DNA of 64,000 nucleotides from Streptomyces sp. TG1A-8 (GCF_030499535.1 NZ_JASTLB010000001.1:4836001-4900000), one strand, 5' to 3'. Counted from the stretch's first letter, positions 1 through 10,771 are shown. Notes: generated from the letters alone by a model not told the origin. Numbers and translations are program-made.

Positions 1-1016
<1,016 letters not shown>

Positions 1017-1035
1017 CGCCCCTGACCGGCTCTTT

Positions 1036-1073
1036 CGGGGCCCCGGCCGCCGTGCACGGCGGCCGGGGCCCCG
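1036..1073. terminator. Perfect 38-bp palindrome after leuA
   Basis: A gap-free palindrome centred on GTGCAC lies 20 bases after the leuA stop. It would fold as a long GC-only hairpin with no T-tract, the usual form of Streptomyces terminators. Confidence 0.8.
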
Positions 1074-1200
1074 TCGGTTATCGGCCACCGCGCCGACGAG
1101 GTCACGGAAAGGTCTCGTCCGGGGTACTGACTCAGGCTCCGTGGTGTGGCTAACATCACGCCAGCACGGCGATGCTGCCGTGCGGTTACGGAGGTGCGAC

Positions 1201-1896
1201 GTGCTGCCAGTACGGGGACGAGACGGCCGTGCCACCAGGGCTGTGCGCATCCTGGGCACCCGCACCGCGTGGACACCCGTGGGGGACGGCGAGTTCTTCT
1301 GCCCCGGCTGCGGGGGCGACCGCAACTACCAGCGGCTCACCGGCCGCCGCCGCGTCACCCTCCTCGGGCTGCCCGTCCTGCCCCGCGGGTCGGCCGGACC
1401 GGTCGTGGAGTGCGCCGCCTGCCGCCACCACTACGGCACCGACGTCCTCGGCCACCCCACCACCCGTCGCTTCTCCGCGATGCTCCGCGACGCCGCGCAC
1501 ACCGTCGCCCTCGCCGTGCTGGCCGCGGGCGGCACCTCCTCCCGCACGGCCCTGGAGACGGCCGCCGCCACCGTCCGCGCGGCCGGCTTCGACGACTGCA
1601 CGGAGGACCAGCTGGCCGCCCTGGTCGAGGCCCTCGCCGCCGACACCGGCCGGGTCCTGGGCGGGCCGTGCGGGGCCGGCCTGACCATAGAGCTGCACGA
1701 GGCCCTCGACCCGCTGGCCCCGCACCTGGCCCCGGCGGGCCGCGAGTCCCTCTTCCTGCAGGGCGCCCGCATCGCCCTGGCCGACGGCCCCTACACCCCC
1801 GCCGAACGCGGCGCCCTGACCACCGTCGGCGCGGCGCTGACCATCCGCGCCGACGACGTGACCCGGCTGCTGGCCGCCGCGCGGACCCCGTCCTGA
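1201..1896 (+). CDS. TerB-family protein with N-terminal zinc ribbon
   Basis: About 231 residues. I chose the GTG at 1201 because GGAGGT lies 5 bases upstream; an earlier in-frame GTG at 1141 has no such site. The N-terminal part carries two CxxC pairs (CPGC and CAAC, about residues 35-75) that look like a zinc ribbon. The rest is helical, Ala-rich and acidic, resembling the TerB/TerB-like fold (for example ALADGPYTPAERGAL, the acidic helix-loop seen in TerB repeats). TerB proteins are linked to tellurite and stress responses, but the role of this stand-alone family is unknown. It is a single gene between leuA and the convergent aldolase operon. Confidence 0.75.
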   Translation: MLPVRGRDGRATRAVRILGTRTAWTPVGDGEFFCPGCGGDRNYQRLTGRRRVTLLGLPVLPRGSAGPVVECAACRHHYGTDVLGHPTTRRFSAMLRDAAHTVALAVLAAGGTSSRTALETAAATVRAAGFDDCTEDQLAALVEALAADTGRVLGGPCGAGLTIELHEALDPLAPHLAPAGRESLFLQGARIALADGPYTPAERGALTTVGAALTIRADDVTRLLAAARTPS

Positions 1897-2033
1897 CACC
1901 CCGCCGGGCGGTTGCCGCCGCCGGCCGCACCTCCACCCGGCTCCCGGCGCTCCCCGGGCGGCCGGCCGCCCGCTCCGGCCCCGTCCGGCCCCGGCCCGGC
2001 CGGGATCCTGCACCGGACGGGCACGGCGGGCCC

Positions 2034-3005
2034 CTACGACACCGTCGGGTTCCGCCGGCCGGCCGTCCCCGGCGGCCGCTGGAGCAGTCCCGCCCCCGCG
2101 AGGAACCCGCCGACCCGCGCGACCTCGTCCGCCGACAGCGGCACCTGCGGCTCGGCCGTCACCGGGCAGTCGATCACGCCCCGCAGGTGCAGGGCCGCCT
2201 TGAACGCGCCCAGCGCCGAGGAGCTGCCGCCCATGCGCGCCGGGTCCCCGGCCCCGACCATCCCGAACAGCGCGCACAGCCGCTCCTGCTCCCTGCGCGC
2301 GCCGTCCCGGTCGCCGGCCCGGCACAGCCGGTGGAGGCGGACGTAACCGTGCGGGTCGACGTTGGCCAGGCCGGGCACCGCGCCGTCGGCGCCCAGCGCC
2401 AGCGCGGCGTCGACGACCAGCTCGGAGCCGGTCAGCGCACTGAACCCGGCGTGGGCGCGGGCCCCGGTGACCACCTCCCGGAAGGCGGCCAGGTCCCCGC
2501 TGGAGTCCTTCACCCCCGCCAGCACGCCGTCGGCGGCCAGGCCCAGGACCAGCTCGGCGGGGAGCTTGCCGTGCACGGCGGACGGGATGTCGTAGGCGAA
2601 CACCGGGACCGGGCTGGCGGCGGCGATCCGGCGGTAGTGCCGGACGATCTCGGCGGGGTGGGTGCGGGCGTAGAACGGGGCGGTGACGACGACGGCCTGC
2701 GCGCCCGCCGCGGTGACCGCGGCGACGTGGTCCAGCACCCGGGGGGTGGTCATGTCGATGGCCCCGGCCAGGACGGGCAGCTGTCCGCCGACGTGGCCCA
2801 CGACCGCCTCCACCACCCGCGCGCGCCGGCGGTCGGTGAGGAAGGCGGCCTCGGAGGTCGAGCCCAGCAGGAACAGCCCGTGCACCCCGCCGTCGATCAG
2901 GTGGTCGACCAGTCTCAGCAACGAGGGGACGTCCACCTCGCCGTCCGGTGTCAGGGGGGTGCAGACGGGCGGGACGACACCGGTCAGCGGGGCGGGGAAG
3001 CTCAT
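2034..3005 (-). CDS. DapA/NanA-family aldolase (dihydrodipicolinate synthase-like)
   Basis: A 323-residue class I aldolase of the dihydrodipicolinate synthase / N-acetylneuraminate lyase family. Visible features are the pyruvate-binding loop GSTSEA near residue 48, the Tyr in FAYDIP near 140 and the Schiff-base Lys in GVKDSSGD near 167. Its ATG follows the TGA of the upstream ATPase directly, so it is the last gene of a five-gene operon with an oligopeptide-type ABC importer. That context points to catabolism of an imported keto acid, sialic acid-like or peptide-like compound rather than lysine synthesis; the substrate is not determinable from sequence. The GSTSEA loop differs from the GTTGE of true DapA. 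Confidence 0.85.
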   Translation of the reverse strand: MSFPAPLTGVVPPVCTPLTPDGEVDVPSLLRLVDHLIDGGVHGLFLLGSTSEAAFLTDRRRARVVEAVVGHVGGQLPVLAGAIDMTTPRVLDHVAAVTAAGAQAVVVTAPFYARTHPAEIVRHYRRIAAASPVPVFAYDIPSAVHGKLPAELVLGLAADGVLAGVKDSSGDLAAFREVVTGARAHAGFSALTGSELVVDAALALGADGAVPGLANVDPHGYVRLHRLCRAGDRDGARREQERLCALFGMVGAGDPARMGGSSSALGAFKAALHLRGVIDCPVTAEPQVPLSADEVARVGGFLAGAGLLQRPPGTAGRRNPTVS

Positions 3006-4013
3006 TCACTGCTCCTGGGCGGGCTCTGGGCGCACGGGGTCGCGGGTCGGTTGGTCCTCCACGGGATGGTGGCAGCGGTAGCGGTGCCCGGGGTGCGACG
3101 CGGCCGAGAAGTCCGGCATCGACCCGGCGCACACCGCGTCGGCCCGCCAGCAGCGGGTGCGGAACGGGCAGCCGCTCGGCGGGCGGGTCGCCGAGGGCAC
3201 CGGTCCCGTCAGCGGAATCGGCCGGACGGGCTCCAGCAGGCCGGGCGTGGCGGAGAACAGGGCGCGGGTGTAGGGGTGGCGGGCGCCGCCGGTGACCCGG
3301 TCGGCCGGGGTCTCCTCGACGATCCGGCCGAGGTACATGGTGATCACCCGGTCGCTCATCCGCCGTACGGTCCGGATGTCGTGCGAGACGAACACCATGG
3401 CCAGGCCGAGGCGTTCCCTCAGCTCCAGCAGGAGGTTGAGGACCTGCGCGCGGACCGACACGTCCAGCGCGCTGGTCGGCTCGTCGGCGACCACCAGGGC
3501 GGGGTCGAGGGCGAGCGCGCGGGCGATGGCGACACGCTGCCGCTGCCCCCCGGACAACTGGCCGGGCAGCGCGTCGGCGAGGGCCCCGGGGAGGCCGACC
3601 AGGGACATCAGCTCCCGGACCCGGTCCTCCCGTCCGGCCCTCGTGCCGCGGCCGTGCACGTCCAGCGGGTCGCGCAGGACGCGCCGTACCGTCAGCCGGG
3701 GGTTCAGCGCCGTCGACGGGTCCTGGAGGACCAGGCCGGTGCCCGCGCCGACCGTGGACCGGCGCTCGGCGGGCGGCATCGACCACAGGTCGCGGCCCCC
3801 GTACGACACCGTCCCGGAGGTCGGCCGCTGGATCCCCACCAGCACCTTCACCAGCGTCGACTTCCCGCACCCCGACTCGCCGACCACGCCGACCGTCTCA
3901 CCGGGCGCCACGGACAGGTCCGCGCCGGTGAGGGCGTGGACCCGGTCCCGGCCGAACAGGCCGCCGCCGCGGACCCGGTGGACGACGTGGGCGTCCCGCA
4001 CCTCCACGATCAC
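3006..4013 (-). CDS. Peptide/nickel-type ABC transporter ATP-binding protein (DppF-like)
   Basis: ATPase subunit of a family-5 (dipeptide/oligopeptide/nickel) importer, cytoplasmic face of the membrane. It shows Walker [10 protein letters not shown], signature [15 protein letters not shown], Walker B VVADEPTSALD and the switch His in FVSHD, followed by the C-terminal oligopeptide-ATPase extension with cysteines (CPFRTRCWRAD) that can hold an Fe-S cluster in this family. I chose the GTG at 4013, which overlaps the upstream TGA as GTGA and gives 335 residues; a longer reading to 4115 would run into the preceding gene. It pairs with the fused permease-ATPase upstream, giving the two nucleotide-binding domains such importers need. 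Confidence 0.9.
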   Translation of the reverse strand: MIVEVRDAHVVHRVRGGGLFGRDRVHALTGADLSVAPGETVGVVGESGCGKSTLVKVLVGIQRPTSGTVSYGGRDLWSMPPAERRSTVGAGTGLVLQDPSTALNPRLTVRRVLRDPLDVHGRGTRAGREDRVRELMSLVGLPGALADALPGQLSGGQRQRVAIARALALDPALVVADEPTSALDVSVRAQVLNLLLELRERLGLAMVFVSHDIRTVRRMSDRVITMYLGRIVEETPADRVTGGARHPYTRALFSATPGLLEPVRPIPLTGPVPSATRPPSGCPFRTRCWRADAVCAGSMPDFSAASHPGHRYRCHHPVEDQPTRDPVRPEPAQEQ

Positions 4014-5983
4014 CGCGGGCCCCCGCTTCCCGCCGCGGCCAGCCGCACCGCCGGGTGGTGGCAGGCGGCCGTGTGCGCGGGCGTGCCCGCGAGCACGGGC
4101 ACGGTGGTGCGGCACACCCCGGTGGCCGACGGGCAGCGGTCGGCGAAGCGGCAGCCCGCCGGGAAGCCGGCGGGGGCCGGGACGGCGCCCCGGATCTGCG
4201 TCATCCGCTCCTCGGCCGACTCCAGCGACAGCACGCTGCCGAGCAGCCCGCGCGTGTAGTGGTGGGCCGGCGCCCCCACCAGGTCGGCGGTCACGCCCGT
4301 CTCCACGATCCGCCCGCCGTACATCACCGCCATCCGGTCGGTGACGTCGGCGACCAGGGCCAGGTCGTGCGAGACCAGGACCAGCGCGAACCCCAGCTCC
4401 GCGCGCAGCCGCAGCAGCAGTTCCATGACCTGCGCCTGCACGGTGACGTCCAGCGCGGTGGTCGGCTCGTCGGCGACGACCAGGCCCGGGTCCCGGGACA
4501 GGGCCATCGCGATCAGCACGCGCTGGCGCTGGCCCCCGGACAGCTCGTGCGGGTAGCTGCGCAGGGTGCGGTCCGGGTCCAGGCCCACCAGCGCCAGCAG
4601 CTCGCGCGGGTCGCGCCGGCCCCCGCGCCGGACGAGCTGCCGCAGCTGGGCGCGGACGGTCATCCCCGGGTTCAGGGAGGACAGCGCGTCCTGGTGGACC
4701 ATCGCCATCTCGTGCCCGAGCAGCCGGCGCCGCACCCGCGCCGGTTCGGCCAGCAGGTCGCGCTCCCGGAAGCGCACCCGGCCGCTGACGCGCGCCCCCT
4801 TCGGCTGGAGTCCCATCACCGCGAGCGCGGTCAGCGACTTGCCGCAGCCGGACTCGCCCACCAGGCCCAGCACTTCACCGGGGTACACCTCGAAGCCGAC
4901 CCCGTCGACGACGTCCACGCCCCGGTGCCGGTCCGGGAAGCCGACGGCGAGGTCCTCCACCGCGAGCACCGGCCGCGCGCCGGGGCCGGGCAGCGGGCGG
5001 GCCCGGGAGCGCAGCCGCCGGGCGGCCCCGGCCAGGCCGGGCAGCCGCAGCACCTCCCCGGTGCCGGGTTCCGGGGTCTTCCCCCGGTCCCCGGGCGCCG
5101 CCGCCTCCCGGGCGGCCGGGGCGGCCCACGCGTCCGAGACGCCCTCGGACAGGACGTTCAGCGACAGCACGGTGAGCAGGATCAGCAGCCCCGGGAACAC
5201 GGTCGCCCACCAGCCGCCGGTCAGCACCATGTTCCTGCCGTCGGCGATGACACCGCCCCAGGACGGGGCGGGGGGCCGCACGCCCGCGCCGACGAAGGAC
5301 AGCGACGCCTCGAAGACGATGGCCTCGGCGACCTGGACCGTGCAGAACACCAGCACCGGGGCGGCGCAGTTGACGGCCACGTGCCGCAGCACGATGTGCG
5401 CGGTGCGCGCGCCGATCACCCGTTCCGCCGTGACGTAGTCCTCCCCGTACTGGTCCAGCACGTTGGCCCGCACCACCCGGGCCACCGGCGGGGTGAACAG
5501 GAAGGCGAGCGCGCAGACCAGCACGCCGATCCCGCCGCCGAACACGGCGACCAGCACGGCCGCGAGCGCGATGCCGGGGAACGCCATCACCACGTCCAGG
5601 CAGCGCATCAGCGTCTCGTCCACCGCCTTGCGGGAGGTGGCCGCGAGCGCCCCGAGCAGCGCGCCGGCCACCAGTGCCAGCCCGGTCGCGCCCAGACCGA
5701 CCGCCAGGGACCAGCGGGCGCCGTACATCAGCCGGCTCAGGACGTCCCGGCCTAGGCTGTCCTGGCCCATCCAGTGCGCGGCGGACGGGTGCCCGGTGCC
5801 GCCGGCCGGGTCCTGCTGGCCGAGCGGGTCGTCCGGGGCGAGCAGCGGCGCCAGGACGGCGACCAGGACGACCAGCGCCAGGAAGCAGACGGCCGCCCGC
5901 GACCGCAGCGGCAGCCGGCACCGGCCCCGGAGGCGGGCGCCGGGCCGGGAGGGCCGTTCGGTGAGGCTCGCGCGCGTGACCAT
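4010..5983 (-). CDS. Fused permease-ATPase of a peptide-type ABC importer (DppC-DppD)
   Basis: A 657-residue fusion of two subunits that are usually separate. Residues 1 to about 290 are a DppC-like inner-membrane permease with hydrophobic helices and the EAA-type loop [14 protein letters not shown] Pro/Gly/Arg-rich linker of about 50 residues follows. From about 345 comes a full ATPase: Walker A GESGCGKS, signature LSGGQRQR, Walker [12 protein letters not shown] and the DppD-type C-terminal extension with four cysteines (CRFADRC, CRTT, ACHH). Its ATG overlaps the stop of the preceding permease as TGATG. Such permease-ATPase fusions are known in actinobacteria; here the codon flow is uninterrupted, so it is not an assembly artefact. 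Confidence 0.92.
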   Translation of the reverse strand: MVTRASLTERPSRPGARLRGRCRLPLRSRAAVCFLALVVLVAVLAPLLAPDDPLGQQDPAGGTGHPSAAHWMGQDSLGRDVLSRLMYGARWSLAVGLGATGLALVAGALLGALAATSRKAVDETLMRCLDVVMAFPGIALAAVLVAVFGGGIGVLVCALAFLFTPPVARVVRANVLDQYGEDYVTAERVIGARTAHIVLRHVAVNCAAPVLVFCTVQVAEAIVFEASLSFVGAGVRPPAPSWGGVIADGRNMVLTGGWWATVFPGLLILLTVLSLNVLSEGVSDAWAAPAAREAAAPGDRGKTPEPGTGEVLRLPGLAGAARRLRSRARPLPGPGARPVLAVEDLAVGFPDRHRGVDVVDGVGFEVYPGEVLGLVGESGCGKSLTALAVMGLQPKGARVSGRVRFRERDLLAEPARVRRRLLGHEMAMVHQDALSSLNPGMTVRAQLRQLVRRGGRRDPRELLALVGLDPDRTLRSYPHELSGGQRQRVLIAMALSRDPGLVVADEPTTALDVTVQAQVMELLLRLRAELGFALVLVSHDLALVADVTDRMAVMYGGRIVETGVTADLVGAPAHHYTRGLLGSVLSLESAEERMTQIRGAVPAPAGFPAGCRFADRCPSATGVCRTTVPVLAGTPAHTAACHHPAVRLAAAGSGGPR

Positions 5984-6939
5984 CAGGCCGCCCTCAGTCG
6001 TGGGTTGACGAGCAGGTACAGCAGGTCGATGACGAGGTTGACGACGGCGAACCCGGTGGCCGTGGTCAGCACGACCCCCTGCACGACGGCCGGGTCGCCG
6101 TTCTGCACGGCGTCGATCATCAGCTTGCCCATGCCGGGCAGCGCGAAGACGGTCTCGATGACGACGGCGCCGCCGAGCAGGTAGCCGATCCGCAGCCCGA
6201 GCACGGTCAGCGGGTTGACCAGCGCGTTCACCAGGACGTTGCGCCCGACCACCACCCGGGGCGGCAGCCCGCTGCCGATCGCGGTGCGCACGTAGTCCTT
6301 GTCCAGCTCCTCCACCACCGAGGTCCGTACGATCCGGGTGAGCTGCGCGGCCACCGGCAGCGAGAGCGCGAGGGCGGGCAGCGCCATGGTCCTCAGCCAG
6401 CCGGTGACCGAGTCGGCCGGGTTGACGTAGCCGCCGGTGGGGAACCAGCCCCGGTCCACCGCCAGGTACTGGATCATGAGCAGCGCCAGCCAGAACCCGG
6501 GCGCGGCCACCCCGATCAGCGACACGACCCGGACGGCCTGGTCCGGCAGCCGGTCGCGGTGGACCGCCGCGGTGATCCCGCCCGCCAGTGCCAGCACCAC
6601 CGCGATGCCGAGGCCGAGGAAGGTCAGCTGGAGGGTGAGCGGCAGCGCGGTGGCGACCTGGTCGGCCACCGGGGCGCGGGTCAGGGCGCTGGTGCCGAGG
6701 TCGCCGTGGAGCAGCCCGGCGAGGAAGCGGACGTAGCGCACCGGGAGCGGATCGAGCAGCCCGTTGCGCTCCCGGAAGTCGTGCAGCTGCCGCGGGGTCG
6801 GGTTCGCGCCCTGGAAGAACGCGGACGCCGGGTCCACGTCCGAGAAGCGCATCACCAGGAACACGAACAGCACGATCCCGAGCAGCAGCGGCACGAGCAG
6901 GGCGGTCCGGCGCAGCAGGATGCGCACGACGGCCGTCAT
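5983..6939 (-). CDS. Peptide-type ABC transporter permease (DppB-like)
   Basis: Inner-membrane permease of 318 residues with an N-terminal signal-anchor helix (LLRRTALLVPLLLGIVLFVF), the typical periplasm-facing domain with the motif GLLDPLPVRYVRFL, about five further hydrophobic segments and the EAA loop VRTAIGSGLPPRVVVGRN. It starts four bases after the stop of the binding-protein gene and overlaps the fused permease-ATPase, so all five genes are one transcript. Together with the DppC part of the next gene it forms the membrane channel. Confidence 0.92.
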   Translation of the reverse strand: MTAVVRILLRRTALLVPLLLGIVLFVFLVMRFSDVDPASAFFQGANPTPRQLHDFRERNGLLDPLPVRYVRFLAGLLHGDLGTSALTRAPVADQVATALPLTLQLTFLGLGIAVVLALAGGITAAVHRDRLPDQAVRVVSLIGVAAPGFWLALLMIQYLAVDRGWFPTGGYVNPADSVTGWLRTMALPALALSLPVAAQLTRIVRTSVVEELDKDYVRTAIGSGLPPRVVVGRNVLVNALVNPLTVLGLRIGYLLGGAVVIETVFALPGMGKLMIDAVQNGDPAVVQGVVLTTATGFAVVNLVIDLLYLLVNPRLRAA

Positions 6940-6943
6940 GCGG

Positions 6944-8578
6944 CTAGGCCCACGAGGCCCGCAGGAGGCTGACGCCGGGGTAGGGCTGCGCCCTTATCCC
7001 GGTCAGCTCGCGCGGGTCCCAGGCCGTCATCAGCTCGTTGTGGACGACCGGGTAGAGCACGGCCTGCTCGGCGACGACGTCGACGCAGTCCTGGATCATC
7101 GCCCGCTTCCCCGCCGGGTCCGGTTCCCGGGTCGCCCGGTCCAGGTCCGTGAACAGCCGCCGGGCGACCGGGTCGCCGGCCCACCGGGCGTAGCGCATCC
7201 AGAGGTTGTCGGGCCCGTAGTTGTACCGCATGATCAGGTCCGGGTCGACGCCGAACTGGTTCGGGTTCGAGGCGGCGGCCACGACCTGGTAGTCCTGCCG
7301 CTGGTCCAGCTTGGTGAAGACGGCCGTGGTCTCCTGCGGGGCGAGGGTCGTCCGCACGCCGACGGCGTCCCAGGACGACTTGACGGTCGGCAGGCAGTCC
7401 ACGACCCAGCTGACGTTCACCGCCGTGATCTCGACCTCCAGGTCCTCGGCCCCGGCGGCCCTCAGCAGCGCCCTGGCCCTTGCGGGGTCGTGGCCGTAGA
7501 CGGTCCGGGCCCGCCGGTGGGCGGGGTTGCCCTCGTCCAGGAACGACGTCGACGGCTTCCCGTGGCCCTTCAGCGCGACCCGCACCATCCGCTCGGTGTC
7601 GATGGCGTAGTGCAGGGCCTGCCGCACCCGCACGTCGTCGAACGGCTTGTGCCGGGTGTTGAACATCAGGAACAGGTTGTTCATCCCGGCGCCGCCCGCG
7701 ACCCTCAGGCCGCCCCGCTCCAGGCTCGGGACGTTGGCGTAGGGGATGTTGTCGGCGATCTGCGCGCCGGCGCCCGTCCCGGAGATCCGCGCCACCCGCG
7801 AGGCCGCGTCCACGACCGTCAGCCAGTTCATCCGGCGGAACGCGGGCCTGCGCGGGCCGTTGTAGGCGCTGGACGCCTCGAAGACGGTGTTCGACTTCGG
7901 GTGGTGCGCGGTCTGCCGGTAGGGCCCCGAGCCGACGGCCAGTCCCTTGACCGCGTCGTCCCAGGCGCCGGGCCGGGAGAACACGTGCCGCGGCATGACC
8001 TTGGCCAGGGTGAGCCGGGCGAGCCCGTCGGGGAAGGGGAACCGCAGCACCAGCTCCACGGTGCGCGCGTCGACCGCGCGCGCCTCCTGCAGCCAGCTCG
8101 CGAAGAAGCCCCTGGCGAGGGTCTGGGTGTCCGGGCCGAGGATCCGGTCGAAGACGAACTCCACGTCGTCGGCGGTGACCGGCTCGCCGTCGTGGAAGGT
8201 CGCGCCCGGGCGCAGCGTGAACCGCCACGTGGTGGCGTCCGCGTCCTCGGGCAAGGCCGTCGCCAGCGCCGGGTAGGGCACCCGGGAGATCGGGTCGGTG
8301 TCGAGCAGCCCTTCGTAGACGTGGTTGTTGGCGGCCATCGCGAACGCGGACGCCGTCTGCGTCGGGTCCCAGCTGCCGTCGTTGCCGTACCCGATCACGG
8401 CGGTCAGCGTCCGGTCCCGTCCGGTGCCCCCGCCGCCGGTGTCGTTCGTGGACGGCGGTCCGGCGGAACAGGCCGACAGGGCGGACGGCAGCACGGCCGC
8501 CGCGCCGAGCGCTCCCGCGGACGCGAGGAGGGACCGGCGGGGCGGGGCCGGGAAGCCGCGGGTCACGTCGTCGCGCAC
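6944..8578 (-). CDS. Family-5 extracellular solute-binding lipoprotein
   Basis: A 544-residue substrate-binding protein of the DppA/OppA class (SBP_bac_5). The N-terminus has two arginines in PPRRSLL, a hydrophobic stretch and the lipobox LSAC at about residue 37, so it is a lipoprotein, possibly Tat-exported. The body shows the family's patterns, such as WRFTLRPGATFHDGEPVTADDV and FNTRHKPFDDVRVRQALHYAID. The GTG start has GGAGG four bases upstream. It is the first gene of the operon and sets the importer's specificity, which I cannot predict; the downstream aldolase suggests an amino-acid-, peptide- or sugar-acid-like ligand. Confidence 0.92.
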   Translation of the reverse strand: MRDDVTRGFPAPPRRSLLASAGALGAAAVLPSALSACSAGPPSTNDTGGGGTGRDRTLTAVIGYGNDGSWDPTQTASAFAMAANNHVYEGLLDTDPISRVPYPALATALPEDADATTWRFTLRPGATFHDGEPVTADDVEFVFDRILGPDTQTLARGFFASWLQEARAVDARTVELVLRFPFPDGLARLTLAKVMPRHVFSRPGAWDDAVKGLAVGSGPYRQTAHHPKSNTVFEASSAYNGPRRPAFRRMNWLTVVDAASRVARISGTGAGAQIADNIPYANVPSLERGGLRVAGGAGMNNLFLMFNTRHKPFDDVRVRQALHYAIDTERMVRVALKGHGKPSTSFLDEGNPAHRRARTVYGHDPARARALLRAAGAEDLEVEITAVNVSWVVDCLPTVKSSWDAVGVRTTLAPQETTAVFTKLDQRQDYQVVAAASNPNQFGVDPDLIMRYNYGPDNLWMRYARWAGDPVARRLFTDLDRATREPDPAGKRAMIQDCVDVVAEQAVLYPVVHNELMTAWDPRELTGIRAQPYPGVSLLRASWA

Positions 8579-8609
8579 GGTTCCTCCAGCGGGTCGGGGC
8601 GGCGAGGGC

Positions 8610-8631
8610 GGACATCCGACGTCCTACGTCC
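8610..8631. promoter_or_regulatory. Imperfect palindrome before the peptide-importer operon
   Basis: A 22-bp imperfect inverted repeat (arms GGACATCCGAC and GTCCTACGTCC, central GACGTC) lies 32-53 bases upstream of the binding-protein GTG. Size and position fit an operator for a GntR-type or similar dimeric repressor. No regulator gene is adjacent. Function is inferred. Confidence 0.4.
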
Positions 8632-8857
8632 GGTCGGTCAGCGTGACCATAGGAGGGCTCGCGGGGGCGGTCAAGGCGTCGCGCACGAATGGTGCGGCCG
8701 TCCCGGGCGCACCCGTGGCGGTGGGGCGCCGCGGGGTCCCGGCGGGCCGGCGCCGGCCGGGCGGCCGGGACCCGTCCGGACGTGGTGACGCTGGGCCACC
8801 AGGGGTACGCGAAGAGTGAAACCGCCGCGGGCGGGGGAGCGACCGGGGGTGGACGCG

Positions 8858-9073
8858 ATGAAACTTCCCGTAGGCGCCTGTGCCGTCGACACCCGTACCG
8901 GACGCCTCGGCGTCGTCATGGGGCACGAGGGGCCGTACGTGCAGCTGCGGCCGTTCGGCGGCGGGCGGGAGTGGGACACGAGGCCGCAGGACGCCCGCCG
9001 GGCCACCGCGGCCGAGTGGCAGCGGGCCGCGACGGCCCACGCGGCCGTGCTCAGCCGGGCCGGGACCGCCTGA
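8858..9073 (+). CDS. Small conserved-type hypothetical protein
   Basis: A 71-residue basic protein beginning MKLPVGACAVDTRTGRLG. An earlier ATG at 8816 is in frame, but the one at 8858 sits behind a GGGGGTGG purine run and starts the region with protein-like composition. It looks like a small beta-barrel (alternating V/G, VVMGHEGPYVQLRPFGG), a pattern of many Streptomyces proteins of unknown role. It lies 50 bases upstream of recO on the same strand. I recognise no domain. Confidence 0.65.
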   Translation: MKLPVGACAVDTRTGRLGVVMGHEGPYVQLRPFGGGREWDTRPQDARRATAAEWQRAATAHAAVLSRAGTA

Positions 9074-9122
9074 AGGACCGCCCCGGGCCCGGGCGACTCC
9101 CGCGGGCGGGCAGAATGGAGCC

Positions 9123-9869
9123 ATGAGTCTGTTCCGCGACGACGGCATCGTCCTGCGGACCCAGAAACTCGGCGAAGCGGACCGCATCATCACGCTGCTC
9201 ACCCGCGGGCACGGCCGGGTGCGGGCCGTGGCCAGGGGTGTGCGTCGCACGAAGTCGAAGTTCGGGGCCCGGTTGGAGCCGTTCTCCCACGTCGACGTTC
9301 AGTTCTTCGCGCGGGGCGGCGAACTGGTGGGGCGCGGGCTGCCGCTGTGCACGCAGAGCGAGACCATCGCCCCCTACGGCGGCGGGATCGTGGCGGACTA
9401 CGCCCGCTACACCGCGGGCACCGCCATGCTGGAGACCGCCGAGCGGTTCACCGACCACGAGGGCGAGCCGGCGGTCCAGCAGTACCTGCTGCTGGTCGGC
9501 GCCCTGCGCACCCTCGCCCGCGGCGAGCACGCCCCCCACCTCGTCCTGGACGCCTTCCTGCTGCGCTCCCTCGCCGTCAACGGCTACGCGCCCAGCTTCG
9601 GCGACTGCGCGCGGTGCGGCATGCCCGGCCCGAACCGGTTCTTCTCGGTCGCCTCCGGCGGCTCGGTCTGCGCCGACTGCCGGGTGCCGGGCAGCGTCGT
9701 GCCCTCCCCGCAGACCCTGGTGCTGCTGGGGGCGCTGCTTACGGGAGACTGGGGGACGGCGGACGCCTGCGAGGCACGGTACGTCCGCGAGGGGAGCGGG
9801 TTGGTGTCCGCCTACCTGCACTGGCACCTGGAGCGCGGGCTGCGCTCACTGCGGTACGTAGAGAAGTAA
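9123..9869 (+). CDS. recO: DNA repair protein RecO
   Basis: RecO anneals single strands and loads RecA with RecR in the RecFOR pathway. The 248-residue protein has the N-terminal OB fold (SLFRDDGIVLRTQKLGEADRIITLLT), a helical middle and a zinc site made of CARC and CADC at about residues 160-183. The ATG at 9123 begins the conserved MSLFRDDGIV; the upstream in-frame extension has no RecO-like sequence. It lies 24 bases upstream of uppS, the usual actinobacterial order. Confidence 0.97.
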   Translation: MSLFRDDGIVLRTQKLGEADRIITLLTRGHGRVRAVARGVRRTKSKFGARLEPFSHVDVQFFARGGELVGRGLPLCTQSETIAPYGGGIVADYARYTAGTAMLETAERFTDHEGEPAVQQYLLLVGALRTLARGEHAPHLVLDAFLLRSLAVNGYAPSFGDCARCGMPGPNRFFSVASGGSVCADCRVPGSVVPSPQTLVLLGALLTGDWGTADACEARYVREGSGLVSAYLHWHLERGLRSLRYVEK

Positions 9870-9893
9870 GCAAGGCGAGGAGACGAGGGACAC

Positions 9894-10730
9894 ATGGCCG
9901 TACGCGGATTCCTGGGGCGCCGGCGCCGGGAGTACAGGACGCCGGAACCGCACCCGTCCGGCGCACGGCCGCCGAAGCTCCCCGGCGAGCTGGTCCCGAA
10001 CCACGTGGCGATCGTCATGGACGGCAACGGCCGCTGGGCCAAGGAGCGCGGGCTGCCCCGCACCGAGGGCCACAAGGTCGGTGCCGAGCGCGTCCTGGAC
10101 GTGCTGCAGGGCTCGATCGAGATCGGCGTCCGCAACATCTCCCTGTACGCCTTCTCCACCGAGAACTGGAAGCGCTCGCCCGACGAGGTCCGCTTCCTGA
10201 TGAACTTCAACCGCGACTTCATCCGCCGGACCCGCGACCAGCTCGACGAACTCGGCATCCGGGTGCGCTGGGTGGGCCGCATGCCCAGGCTGTGGAAGTC
10301 GGTCGCGAAGGAACTGCAGGTCGCCCAGGAGCAGACCGAGGGCAACGACCTGCTCACCCTCTACTTCTGCATGAACTACGGCGGCCGGGCGGAACTCGCC
10401 GACGCGGCGCAGGCCCTCGCCGAGGACGTGAAGGCGGGCCGCCTCGACCCGTCCAAGGTCACCGAGAAGACCATCCAGAAGTACCTGTACTACCCGGACA
10501 TGCCGGACGTCGACCTGTTCCTGCGCCCCAGCGGCGAGCAGCGCACCTCCAACTACCTGCTCTGGCAGAGCGCCTACGCCGAGATGGTCTTCCAGGACGT
10601 GCTGTGGCCCGACTTCGACCGGCGCGACCTGTGGCGCGCCTGCCTGGAGTTCGCCTCCCGCGACCGCCGGTTCGGCGGAGCCGTGCCCAACGAGCAACCG
10701 CCGGCGACGCAGGGCGGGTCCGCCTCGTAG
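9894..10730 (+). CDS. uppS: Isoprenyl transferase (undecaprenyl diphosphate synthase)
   Basis: Cis-prenyltransferase making the C50-C55 polyprenyl diphosphate carrier for cell-wall synthesis. The 278 residues contain the catalytic loop [20 protein letters not shown] at about 39-58 (Asp in MDGNGR binds Mg and diphosphate), the FSTENWKR loop and the C-terminal [15 protein letters not shown] signature with the second metal site. The N-terminal 35 residues (Arg-rich) are an actinobacterial extension. It follows recO closely and ends at a terminator shared with the convergent zur gene. Confidence 0.96.
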   Translation: MAVRGFLGRRRREYRTPEPHPSGARPPKLPGELVPNHVAIVMDGNGRWAKERGLPRTEGHKVGAERVLDVLQGSIEIGVRNISLYAFSTENWKRSPDEVRFLMNFNRDFIRRTRDQLDELGIRVRWVGRMPRLWKSVAKELQVAQEQTEGNDLLTLYFCMNYGGRAELADAAQALAEDVKAGRLDPSKVTEKTIQKYLYYPDMPDVDLFLRPSGEQRTSNYLLWQSAYAEMVFQDVLWPDFDRRDLWRACLEFASRDRRFGGAVPNEQPPATQGGSAS

Positions 10731-10741
10731 CCGGTGGCCGG

Positions 10742-10771
10742 GGGGTGTCCGGGGGCGCCGCCGGACACCCC
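10742..10771. terminator. Bidirectional terminator between uppS and zur
   Basis: Perfect 11-bp stem (GGGGTGTCCGG / CCGGACACCCC) with an 8-base loop between two convergent genes, ending directly at the zur stop codon. Confidence 0.8.

Noticed and set aside
1186..3870. Very long open frame on the minus strand (894 codons)
   Set aside because: Runs across the TerB gene, the aldolase and the ATPase in the wrong frame; composition is Arg/Gly/Pro shadow typical of high-GC DNA.
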